Source: Polydactylus sextarius (lineage: Eukaryota; Chordata; Actinopteri; Polynemidae). Taken from it: a stretch of DNA of 64,000 nucleotides. Made by a program: the position numbers and the translations under genes. The stretch lies in NCBI GenBank assembly GCA_016801845.1, contig CM028912.1:7935501-7999500 (forward strand), given 5' to 3'. Below, piece by piece: positions 24,901 through 35,960 of the stretch (position 1 is the stretch's first letter; each line of letters opens with the position of its first letter). The notes below the pieces were generated by a model that saw only the letters and a program-made list of their open reading frames with translations, did no database searches and was not told the DNA's origin.

Positions 24901-27900
24901 CCAGCAGACATTGTGTGTTTTGTGACAGATGGTCGACCCCCACCACCCCCCCACTCCCGAAAAGTGACATCATTTATCTTGTCTGGTTTATGGTAGTGAA
25001 ATACTAGCACCTGCTGAAATACCGTGTTGAACCTTGTAAAGGTTAAGCCCAGGGCAGTGAGCTGCTGAGGTATTTAGCTGAACCGGTTGGCTCAGCACAC
25101 CGGTCCCACGGCAAAAATACGCGACTCTCACAGGAGATGAAGCCTGTCCTGCCATCACTCATCCCTTCCTAACACACCTCAACTCTCCCCCTGAGTTGAC
25201 ATAAAATAATGCCTGAGACATGACTACCCTCGTAGTAGAGGGGCTAGCAAGCTACTATATGGCTGAATTTTTTTATTTAATGGTTATTTTCACAGGGGAC
25301 ATGTATATAACATGGGCCCTGCAGTGCTGGTGGTGGACTTTGTTATATTTGGACATAGCCAAGCTGTTTGCTCAACATTTGCTCTCTTTGTGCTATGCTA
25401 AGCTATCCACCTCTGATCATAGCTTCATATTTAGCATAGTGTTACAGCATTCTCCTCTATTGTAATCAAAAGAAATGTAAATGAACTGAAATCCTGTGTA
25501 TAAAAGAATTTATATAGACTGTGTAGGTTTTTTCAGCACACATATGGAAAACATTACAGTCACACGTTGCATTGCATCATCTTGACTGTGCACTTGCATG
25601 TGAGGATGTGTGTACGTGTTCTGTAAATGCCAGAGCACACGCTATACTAACTGAGAACAAACTAACACAAAAAGTGTACACAAGACTTCAGTTTCTGGGT
25701 GTATCATTCACAAGAAAATCACTGTTATTGCTTTTCTCTTTAGCAGATGAATCCTTGCAATCACTGCCTGACTCAGTCTGCAAGAGGGCTACTAGGTGTA
25801 CGCAAAAACAAACAAGGCAAAAGTTTGTAGTGCTGTTAAATTATATTGTATGATATAGGCACTAATAACTTGTAATAAATTTAATATAACTATTATGAAG
25901 GTAGCATTACATTAATAAATCTATTTATATCTCGTGTATTATTTTGACACTGGTCCCGATTCCAGAACATAAACATATCAAGTTTCACCTGAGCCCGATC
26001 ATGTCAGTTCGCTCCTCAACCTATAAAACCTAATGAGAATCCAAGCAGCTGTCCTGCAGGCTTGGCAAGCTTCGGCTCTTTTATCTATGAGCTGTGAAAA
26101 AGCGGCGGGGACACTAAAAGACCCCCTACCCACCTCCCCCTCCCTTGACCAAGTGGGGGCAGAGACAACGTTGCCCCAGCAGAAGAACAACAAGCCATCA
26201 GTCAAATCTATTCAAAGCTCAGGCGGAGGATCGCTTTGCTCACAAGGAAGTATGACATTTCCTCGTTAGCAACTCAACTAAACCTGACAGTAAATGGGTT
26301 GGGGTTAATGAGTTCAAGTTTGTTTGTCAGAAGAAAAGATTCTCCCACTAATACACTCAGGTACACACACGCACACGCATTTCCTGCAAGAAAACACACA
26401 CAACACTGTGTCAACGCCAAAATGTTTTTCTTTTGTTTTACAGCTTATCTGATCTCACTGTTCCTGTGAAAACTCACTCCATTCATTTCTGTCAGTTACT
26501 CAGTCATATTCATAAATGCAAATTTAGTTACATTGTTAAGAAAAACTGAATAAGTGGGAGAAAATGGAGTATGTGCTACTTTTCTCTGTCATGTTTTCAG
26601 AACTGAATGACACTGTATATTGATCTTGTCCATGTTTTACCTTAAACCTCTTGTCTTGCAGGACCTTCTTGATGGCCACGAGCTCCCCGGAGTCACAGAG
26701 TTTAGCTTGGTAGACGACGCCGAACGAGCCGTTACCGATGACTTTAGTGTCCGTGTAGCTCACTTCCTGTGGCCGGTCTGGGCCTTGGCCTGGAGTGGCC
26801 ACAACTGTTGTTACCTTGCTTCCATCTTTATCCCCTGAAAAGATGGAGAGACAGAAAAAGAAGCAAATCTTTAGAACAAAGTAAGGATTTAACAAATGTA
26901 TACCGATGATATTGTTAGTCAGTATCTCAGAAACAAACTGGAACATCTAAGGATGTAACTGCCTCCTAGTTATAAATGTTTGCTGTTGAATTTCTTGGCT
27001 GAGAGAAAAAGAACAATATGGTCTCCATCTTTACATACAGTTTAACACTTATTGCTTCCAGCAGATCTTTCTACAGGTTGTACTGGAACTGAAACTGCAT
27101 CCAAGCTCAAATACTGTAAACAAACACTGCAACTGTTTGAAAATCACCAGGAAATATGTTCCTGTTGTTTGTGTCTACTTTGAACAGTGGAACATTTCCA
27201 TCCCATCTTCACAGCTATAGACTGAAAGTTTCATGTTGGAAAGCACAGGAGCTTTTACACAAATCAATGCATCCAATACAGATTAGCATACAATAGGTGT
27301 AGCTTTCTCAGTCTATCCCCTCAGGACAATCTCACCAACAGTAACGTATAGCAGCCGATGTAATATAGCAGGATTATTAAATCTTAGGTGCTGCATTGGT
27401 CAGTGTGCTAAAGTTCATATTAGTTGGCAGTTAATGGACAACCTGATGAGACTGCACATTGTAGAAATACGCACCATCACTGAATCATTAACCTTTCACA
27501 TAGATTATGCAAGAATACACACCATCTCTAAATCAACATTGCATTACTAGATAAATGTCAGGTTTGCATATGTGTCTTTTGCACTAATTGCAGCAGAAAT
27601 GGTTATATATGAACATCCACCCATCCATCTATCTATATATGAGTGTGATCTTTGATGAGTTGCTGACAGATTAATAATTGCAGCACAGTGTTACTGAATA
27701 GAAATGTCATGCAGCATACTGTGGTAGCCAACCACCTCCACATAGACAGTACTGGCAGTTCAAAGCATCCTACTCATAATGGATGGAAATGACCATATCA
27801 TCTCATTAACCCTACACAGCTTCATTTTTTTTTTTTTTTTTTTTTACAGCAGAAAGTCAATCGATTGACTGAGACAGAAACACAAGAGGTTTACTGGACT

Positions 27901-28262
27901 GATCCATTTTCATTCCCATGGGTTGGGCTTATTTTCAAGCAGGATTATTGATATGAAGCAAACAGTACCTGAACAACACACACACGTTCTCATACATAGA
28001 CAAAAGAAGAAGAAAAAAAAAAAAGACAAAATCATCACTTTATATGTGTTTTCAGGTTTATTTGTGTAGTGTGTGACCAGCGACTGGTCGTGAACATTTG
28101 ATTGTGATCAAAGAATAAGGACAAGGAGGGAGGAAAAAAATAAAAAAAAAATCAGGGGTTTGAAAGACCAGCAGACCTTCACTCTCCAGGACCAAGTCTA
28201 GAAAGAGAAACTGACGACAGATTCTGTAGCGACAGAAATAGACTTTCTAAGAGTGAGAGAGA

Positions 28263-28297
<35 letters not shown>

Positions 28298-31200
28298 ATA
28301 TGACTCTGCCTACATATTCCAGCAGGGCCATTTCTGTGACGCCTCTGCACTTCCTCAAACCGTGAGAAAAGTCTGCGCGCTCATAGACATTCAAACACAC
28401 ATGGACACAGCTCACAGTGAGATCTCACACTAGTGTGAATAAGGAATGCCCAGGCAATCAGAAATAGCATTTTTTTTTCTTTGCATTGTAAATAAATGAC
28501 TTGCTGGACGTCTCTGAGAAGTATGACCTTTCACACACTTATCTGGTAAAGCTGAAAAATTATTTTCACAATCCTTGAATCCTTTTTTTTTTGGCAAACA
28601 GACTGTTGAGTAAAGGGTTATCGCTACTTTGGTGTGAAATGAAAATATGCTAAAATAATGAATTATCTTCAAAGTGAACCATTGGAAAATGGTCAAACGC
28701 TGAGCAACATGTGCTTGTTGCCATGGTGTTAATCAGTCTGCCACAAATAATTACCATTACAAATCAAAGGGCATGATTTGATGGATGTAGCGTATGCTAT
28801 GATACTCGACTACAAAGTGCCACAGCAGGGACAGCTGCTGGAACTAGTAACCAGATGCATCAATAGTTAATTCAGGTCACCAGGCTAGTTCAGGCCACAA
28901 CTAGATAAAACTAATGCGTTCCGCACACAATGAGGCCAAAACAGCACTATAGCCGAGCAGCTACAGGACACGTGGCGCTGGATACGCACAGTTACCAGTT
29001 TTATGTCTGACCAAACATGTATAAGCACGATTTACAACAAGACGTGTTGCAAAATAGAATAATGATCAAAAATGGATTATTATTAATTATAAAATGACAA
29101 GACAAGAGGTGCAACTATCCATCAATTAATTGATTAATCCCTCCATCAATCAATTTTCAGCCACTTAGTCAGGGTCGGGTCACGGTGGCAGTAGTCCAGA
29201 TGTCCCTCTCCCCTGCAACTCAGTCCAGTTCCTCCTGAGGCGTTACCAGACCAGGACCAGCTGAGGTACATAATCTCTGAAAACGTGTTCCACGTCTACC
29301 CGAGGTTCTCCTACTGACTGGACGTGCCCATAAAACCTCATGGGAAGCACCCGTGAAGAAACGGCAGCTCTACACCGAGCTCCCTCGTGAGGTTGAATCT
29401 CCTTACCTCAGCCTGAAACAACTTTACAACAACTTGATGAAAGGCGACGTTGGCGACTGTGTCACCTCGACCAGATTTAGGGGAAACCAGTGTGGCCTCC
29501 TAGAGCCAGACTACGGGGGGTGTCCATGGGGCCTGTTCAGGCACAACCCAAAGAAATTACACCAAGCCACCACCCACAGAGTCAAACCTTGGGTTGGCAG
29601 GCATGTCGACTGGAAAGCCAGGGGCCAGAAGACATGTTTTATTATATAAAACAAAACATGGATTGGCTTTTAACTGGATTAATTCTAGTTTTCTGCATTT
29701 TAAATCATCATATACAGACAAGATGGACAAGATAAGACAAGATAAGATATTGGAAGACATTGACATATTAATCAATAACACAAAATGATCCCTAATTATA
29801 GCCCTAAACTAGGCAGAGAATTTGTGGACACAAATTTGTTGGTACTTAACACAAGGGTGCATTTTCAGAATCTAAATTCATGACTAATTAATGACGGTGC
29901 CGCGTTAACACCTACAAATCTTTTCTACACCTTCACAAATTTGAATTTCAAAACAGTCCGGATTTTTTTTTTCCACGGGTTTATAAAGGATCACATTCAA
30001 TCACAGGCTGAGATTATTTCACAAACTTCAAATCTTTACTTTACTAGCTCTAATTTGAGCTCATAAATCTTCTGTTACTCGCATACTGTTAAATGAGAAT
30101 TAGACTAAAAGTTACTTTCTGACATGGATATGCCGACTTCTCAAGATATTCACCCGAATAATCATGAACAGTTTGCAGGTCTGAGTCACATACTCTTTGC
30201 AATTTGACACCTTGCTGTCAGAAAGTTTTAAATAAACTTGTTTTCATTTATAACCAGAGGGACATTGATCCCCTGGGCACACACGTTCACCCTATAAGTT
30301 TGTGCTGATCTATTATGTCTGACGAAAGCTAAATATTGATAATAAAATTTTGAATACCAACCAAACGTGATGAGCCACCCACTACAGAGCTAGTATCCAC
30401 GTAGAAATTTCCCAGTGTTAACATATGAGACACTACCAGGGTGAGGTGCTACATTATTCATGTCATTTACTGCGAGATGAGGAATATTTTTGACACCATT
30501 CATGCCGTATCGCTATGAGCAAATGCCACAGAATGTGCACCTGCCAAACGGTCCATATGTTCATTCCCATCTGACATTTGGCAAACAAATGCATACGATC
30601 ACACGCAGTACGCTGCATTTATCAACTTTGTGGCTATCCCTGACGAATAGTGCAACATTACAAACCCTGATAATTACCTAAACCTTTTTTCCTTCTTTTT
30701 TTCTACTCCAATAACAGCAATCTTGTTATGCTATCCATACGGGTAGGTTTAAAAATACAAAATGTACAGAATGTTAATGGGTTTTTTGACACACGGCAGC
30801 TGTGGACTGCAGGTCAGAGTGACACTTGTGAGGCTTCTTAAATTCCTCAATAACAAAACAAGCTGTAACACCGGTAAAAGCATGCATGCATTATGTTAAT
30901 ACGTGCAGGTACATACGCACAAACAGACACACACGCGCGGCGCGCACACACATAGTTGTGCAAATTGTTCCATCACTGCTGCATGGCTGATGAGATAATT
31001 CACTACAATGCTGGAACATCCTGTCACAGGAATGCTGCTGCTGAGCAAGATCGGCCGAGCAGCACTTGTAGCGAGACATCGAGGTACCGGTGCGTTTTTG
31101 ACCAGGCTCGGTGTTGGTGCATAGATTTTTAGATATTGCAGCGGTGTGCAGCTGCCCAGTCCTGCCACCACAGTGACTACACCCACTGGACTGTGCAGAG

Positions 31201-33444
31201 ACTGATCATCATCTCTTCCTCCTCTCTTCTCTCGTGTATCTTTCCCTCAAAAAAACCAAAAAAAAAAAACTCAGCTCCCTTTTTAAATCCTGAGTGATTC
31301 AGATTGCTCTCGTCTCGTCTGCAACTCCTGCTGTTTTACTTGAAATCAAAGAATCTAATTAGTTCACCCACCGCCACCACCATCATCATCATTTGCTAAA
31401 TGTGAAAAAAGGGACAGAAAGAAAAGAGGAGAAAGAGAAGGAAAAGGGGAGAGAGAGAACGCGGTGGCTTTGAAGTGCTAAACAAGCTGCTTATTGTTCT
31501 TGGCCAGCTGCCTTACCCCCCAAAAAAACAATACCTAAGAGTGCTCATGTGGGTGTGCAAATGCATGTATGTATATGTATGCGTGGATGTGTGTGTGTGC
31601 GTGTGAGTGTGTGTGTTTCCGTCTGCCTGTGTGGGAGGGGTGGGATCATACACAGTGGCTCCAGCTGCTTGAGGTCATCAGCCAAGCCATTCACACACAT
31701 GTGAGTGTGTGTCAGAGTTTGTGCGCTGAGATGGTGGAGGTCAGGTTAATATTAAGTGACACACAGGAGAGAGAAAAGGAAAAAAAAAAAAAAGAAGTTC
31801 ATTTAGATACTAATATGTTCTTATGTAAAATTCAGTCCAAAAAGATGCAGTATGAGATCTCGGTGTTCTTTATAAATGGGGAATCAATAAAGTAACCCTT
31901 TCTCTACAGTCGAATAACAATAAATAACAATAAATCAACTTTGTTTACGTTTTAATGATTTGTGAAAAAATATGCTGGTTTCATCTTAATTCTAATAAAT
32001 TTGGGAGTGAGGGCATTTTTTCCTATTTGACATTTAATACACCAAAGATTTATTGATTAATCAACAAACATATTCAGCAGTCAAGTGATAATAAGACAAT
32101 ATTTCTGTGGGTTTTGGCCATCTGTGCTTCCATGCTGCATTTTGATTAAACTATGGGTGGTGATTTATAGCATCTAAATGGATCTTTATTACTCGGATAT
32201 AACTATCAAAGGGGGAAAAGGGCATCGCTGTCATTTCACGGAGAACCACAAATTCTACTCTATTCTACTACTATATTTAAACGTTAATTCAACCTTTAAG
32301 AGCAGCATGAAACCATATTTAAACTACAGAATATAACAATATTATAATAGTTGAAGCTGTTATCTAATCCCTTGTTTCATTGCTGATATTAGGCGAAGAG
32401 GCTGCCTCACCCAGTTCTACATTACAGGTTTCGTTCAAGTCAGCAAGTCTGGCTGCTCCTATGATGTACACCTGACTATCCATAAACCCAGAGGATCTGT
32501 GCCAACTAAGGCAGCAGTTATTAAATCAAGTCCTAAATCCTGTTTATCAGATGGACACCAGATAGAAAGAAGAAGTTTTTCAGTACTGCAACAAGTGTCT
32601 TTTTACCCCCATTAAGAGTTATTCCCTGACAGAATTTGATGATTTCCAGGCAACTTCACAGATGTGAAAAATACAAAAATTGTTTCAATCTGTAAAGACC
32701 AAAGGACGATGAAACAAGATAAATGGTTGGAAAACCCACTAATGTCAGCACCTCAAAGTATAACTTTCTGAACATAGTCAATCGTAAATAAAATCATCAT
32801 TGGAAATGGGCAGATTTCCTTAAAATGTTCACATTTTTTGAATTTAACAAACATCTTTTATGTTGTCTTGATCGATAGGGTAAGGGCTGTGTAAAATAGA
32901 CCTAGAGAGATCATTTCATGAAATGTTTCATGTATTGAAATTTTTATCACAGGGGACAAATGTGTAATCAACTACTCTTCTTGACTCTATGGGACTAGAC
33001 ACCATCTGCTTGTAGAAATCAGATTATTTAACACCCGGTTAATTGGGCAATTCAAAGCTTCAGCCTTTAATGACTGATAATGATGTACTGACTAACCAGA
33101 TGAGTCTCGTGGAGAAAAATATTTTCAGGTTGAGAAACCACAGCGAAACATTGGCGTAAAACTCAATGCAATGTTAAGACCAATGATGTCAGTCATGCAT
33201 TTTCTGCTAATTCAATAGCTTATGTCTGCACAACAATAAGGCCAAAGAGTCTGAGCCCTAGACTTCTTCAATTTAGCCAACTTATTGACCAGTGCAACTT
33301 TTTTTTGTGAATAATGAATAGCATTTTTTCTTGAAATGCAAAATAATCATGAACAATCAACACTGACAGGTGACACACCAAAGCTTCAACACCCATATAT
33401 CTGGGGCATGAGAAGTATTGGGTTAGAGATGGGTGTGCTCTTCT

Positions 33445-33494
<50 letters not shown>

Positions 33495-34840
33495 TAGTCC
33501 ACTAAGTGGTTTTCAGTGCCAAGGCCCAGAGGAGAGCCTAAGCCTCAGGCCTCACCCCACTAACACACATCATGATCGCATCACAGCCCTGAAGCACCAT
33601 CACCATCACCATCATCATTCCCTAACAGCCTCACTTTTTCCTCTAACACGCCCAAACATACATCTGCACACAAGATATGTAAAAGGGTGTAGCTAGGTCT
33701 ACAGGTAGGTGTCTCAGACAGGGCAGGCATGAATCAATTAGTCATCAATGATGTGAATAACGTGGCTTTGACTTCATTGTATTCAGCTTTAACTGACTAA
33801 TAAACTCGTGCAACATATAGACAAGGGAATATCTAGTTTTATTTCACCATATCAGCTGTGGTTGTTACATCTGGTTTCTTTAAGCTGCAGAATCTGCAGT
33901 GTATGAACCACAAGCTGTGATTAAATACCGTAAAACGACAGATAAAGACACTGTTTTTTTTTTTCTTTTTGCATACAACAAGGTATTAGTAGATGAATGA
34001 TTGTAATAAGCTCTGCAGAGATCTGTGGAGCAGCAGTGCCAGCAGGTGGGCCTGGACAGTCGCATGGCTCCATCTCTGCAGCCGGTTTATAACCAGCCAC
34101 CGCCACGGTGCCACTTCATCAACAGGATACTGTGTATCACACTCCCTTCCAGTCGTCGCGACGTCTGATTTCGACACGACCCACAGACAGACTGTAGGAT
34201 CAGTGAACCAACCCTCTGCCATGATCACGTCAGCTTCGCTCGAGTCAACTATGGGCGTACCTTCCGCTTTGACAGTTGCGTAATAGACCGGCCCTATCGC
34301 TTTAACCCTATTACGCATATGGCTGCTGCTGGTGTAGTAACACCGCTATGAGATCTGATCTATATTAAAATGCACAATAATCAAACCGGATCTGCGGTAA
34401 AAGAGGAAGGCTTGGTTTATGACCTGGGTCGGTGCCAATGCTACCTTCCCCTCATGCCTCTCCCTCCCCTCCCTCTACATGGGCCGGTACTGCCCGGCGC
34501 GGCCTGCTAAGGCTAAACCCATATTGAGGCTGCCCGGCCCCGGGGCGGCGCATCGGAGCGCAGCGGTGTGGCACACTCTCAGTCAGTGACACAGATATAC
34601 AGCAGGGCTAAGCTAATCCACAGCTAGCACTTGACACATTTTAGTGAAGGAGACATTTAAGTGAGGATATAAAAGCCCTACATTTTGGGCCTGGTGCATG
34701 CAGAAGAAAAAAAAAAAGGTAGGCTACTCTAGGATTACAGTGGTGTACTTACTGCTGACTTTCATGCTGCCGAAAGCAGAGGGCTGCGGCACTGGTTTGC
34801 AGCTCTCCGCGAAGGATGTGGTCCTGGGCCGACCCGACAT
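9966..34840 (-). CDS. gsk3b: Glycogen synthase kinase-3 beta, 11 coding exons
   Basis: Constitutively active Ser/Thr kinase of the cytosol and nucleus that phosphorylates glycogen synthase and, in the Axin/APC complex, beta-catenin. Exons: 34840-34753, 26834-26641, 20391-20308, 14729-14619, 13328-13198, 12575-12469, 12234-12137, 11977-11882, 10907-10721, 10593-10495 and 10036-9966. They total 1266 nt, giving 421 residues (human 420), and exons 2-9 keep the lengths I expect for vertebrate GSK3B. Visible features are the inhibitory site Ser9 (RTTSFAE), the glycine loop GNGSFG, Lys85 in VAIKK, HRDIKPQN with Asp181, DFG, activating Tyr216 (VSYICSRYY) and the Axin/FRAT-binding C-lobe. The C-terminal tail is the variable part and ends ASASASNSTS. 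The exon 3 donor is GTCGGT, a weak site. I found no neuronal microexon between exons 8 and 9. The start is fixed by the invariant MSGRPRTTSF. Confidence 0.97.
12765..12870. repeat. Worn copy of a common teleost interspersed repeat
   Basis: The stretch around gtctgtatagtaaatatgag and gttagcttagcatagagtgt resembles a very common fish repeat with the pattern 'agtaaatatggagctacagcc...gttagcttagcttagcataaa'. The match is from memory of that family, not a search, and the boundaries are approximate. It lies in gsk3b intron 5. Confidence 0.45.
13723..13766. repeat. (TG)n microsatellite in gsk3b intron 4
   Basis: 22 TG units without interruption. Confidence 0.95.
14730..20307 (-). other. gsk3b: gsk3b intron 3, no gene seen
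   Basis: 5.6-kb intron bounded by the weak exon 3 donor (minus-strand gtcggt at 20307-20302) and the exon 4 acceptor ccaacag (14736-14730). It contains poly-T at 15000-15017 and 18669-18685, (TG)n at 15922-15964 and a G run at 18872-18884. Open frames here are short and unlike known proteins. Confidence 0.7.
15922..15964. repeat. (TG)n microsatellite in gsk3b intron 3
   Basis: About 21 TG units without interruption. Confidence 0.95.
23775..23868. repeat. Fragment of a hAT-like non-autonomous DNA transposon (probable)
   Basis: Contains 'gcagatattcaatatta' and 'gctgatcaggacgtccctat'. These are worn forms of the widespread animal repeat reading 'cgatactcaatattg...gatcgggacatccctaat'. Recognition is from memory and the edges are approximate. 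Confidence 0.5.
24373..24399. repeat. (TG)n microsatellite in gsk3b intron 2
   Basis: About 13 GT units. A separate (CA)n run follows at 24571-24593. Confidence 0.9.
28250..28296. repeat. Compound (GA)n(GT)n(GA)n microsatellite
   Basis: GA, then GT, then GA dinucleotide runs in gsk3b intron 1. Confidence 0.9.
29130..29640. repeat. Degraded interspersed repeat (fish type), possibly composite
   Basis: Phrases such as gctgaggtacataatctctg, cccgaggttctcctactgac, tggacgtgcccataaaacct and gcagctctacaccgagctcc are worn forms of an abundant teleost repeat that reads 'ggacgtgcccggaacacctc...cagcggctctactccgagctc'. From about 29412 the sequence changes character and may be a second element. The family name is uncertain. 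Any open frame here is a relic. Confidence 0.55.
33451..33492. repeat. (TG)n microsatellite in gsk3b intron 1
   Basis: About 21 GT units. Confidence 0.95.
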
Positions 34841-35689
34841 GATCCGATTCCCCTTTTGATTCTCGACTCTGGAGACTGTGACTTGCTAAACGACAGGACT
34901 GATCGATTCTCCGACCCTTCTCATCCAAAGAAGGATGCCAGTAAATGAATATGAAGTGTAATTCACAGAGAAGACAAGTCAGAAAGAGATATAACCCCCA
35001 CGATCCTTCACACTAGTTCGTTATCACCTAATAAACTACCCTTTCTTTCACCACCAGCGGTCAATCAGAGCATCATTTTCTTCTTTATATTCCTTAAGAT
35101 TTCTTTCAGCGGGCCTTTGAAGACACGTCTCCGACTAAAATAGTCATGAATCTGGCCTCTCCCTGTGGCCCCACGATTAAAACCCCAACTGCGATTTCTT
35201 TCTGGAAGCGAAATCAAATTCACAAAGACGAAAAAGTAGTGAGTTCAGATGTGAAAACTGTTGGGGATAACGGCTAAAATGTGGCGTTTTCTTGACGAAT
35301 CGGGACACATGCAGTTCCTCTTCATATCCCGATGTGGAGGCTCAATGATCCGACTGCCATGGCGGCTCCCTCGCTATACCCTAGCCTACAGACCGTCCAA
35401 CGGAAAATCTGCCAGTTGCTACAGTCTTCTTCGGTGAATTCAATGGCTTTAAGTCGGTTCAAAATCCACTCTCGCCGCCGTCAAATTTCGGTGTCTTCAC
35501 CGAGGCCCCGGGGGCAGCGAGCTCCTCAAAAAAATGATGGTTTGTCAGTACAGAGTGCGACGATACTGAAATTCTTTTTTATTCCTTCCCCATAGGTTTC
35601 GGGCTCGCTGTCTTTTGTCGCTGCGCACCTTTACTGCGCAGTTTTCGTAAAGGGTTAGACCGGCCGCTGCTCTGAACGGGGAGGAGGTT

Positions 35690-35960
35690 CACGCTGCTGA
35701 CGTAACCCGAAGCTGAGAATAGGAACACTGTGAACGCGCAAACGGTGAATCTGGGGTGGCCAATTTAGCCAATCAGAGAGGGTATCCTTCATTTATGGGC
35801 GTTACTCTTATTCCTTTCGTCCAATCAAAACGCAGGTCTTGAGCACCACATGGCATAATTTGCTTGGCACCGCCCTTGTGACTTCAAAGCTTTTCCCTAA
35901 TGCCGCGACAGGGACAATGGGCGGATCTGCCCCGGAGATTGATGACTTTGACGGCCAATA
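35690..35960 (-). promoter_or_regulatory. gsk3b: Putative gsk3b promoter with CCAAT cluster and CRE-like site
   Basis: Lies 0.85-1.1 kb upstream of the gsk3b ATG at the edge of a CpG-rich tract (about 34480-35720). Four CCAAT pentamers (35760-35764, 35769-35773, 35821-35825, 35954-35958) occur within 200 bp, all in the same orientation. A TGACGTAA (CRE/ATF-like) motif sits at 35698-35705. No TATA box is apparent, as expected for a housekeeping CpG promoter. The transcription start and the 5' UTR from about 35.6 kb to 34841 are inferred. Confidence 0.5.

Larger units (their letters stand above)
20392..26640 (-). other. gsk3b: gsk3b intron 2, with worn repeats, no gene seen
   Basis: 6.2-kb intron. 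It holds short (TG)n/(CA)n runs (22441-22456, 24373-24399, 24571-24593) and pieces resembling common fish MITE-like repeats ('ggggctgcacgat' near 23054 and 'ggggctgcatgaacaattatt' near 21823). It also holds the hAT-like fragment at about 23775-23868. A 164-codon plus-strand frame at 22333-22827 is low-complexity and not recognised. Confidence 0.65.
26835..34752 (-). other. gsk3b: gsk3b intron 1, no gene seen
   Basis: 7.9-kb first intron, with donor A|gtaagt at 34753/34752 and acceptor tttcag at 26840-26835. The first few hundred bases after exon 1 are GC-rich and belong to the CpG-rich gene start (to about 34480). The rest is AT-rich, with poly-T at 27825-27845, a GA/GT compound microsatellite at 28250-28296, an interspersed-repeat remnant at about 29130-29640 and (TG)n at 33451-33492. 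Confidence 0.7.

Noticed and set aside
29353..29649. 98-codon plus-strand frame in gsk3b intron 1
   Set aside because: It lies in a degraded interspersed repeat and its codons derive from repeat sequence, not a gene.
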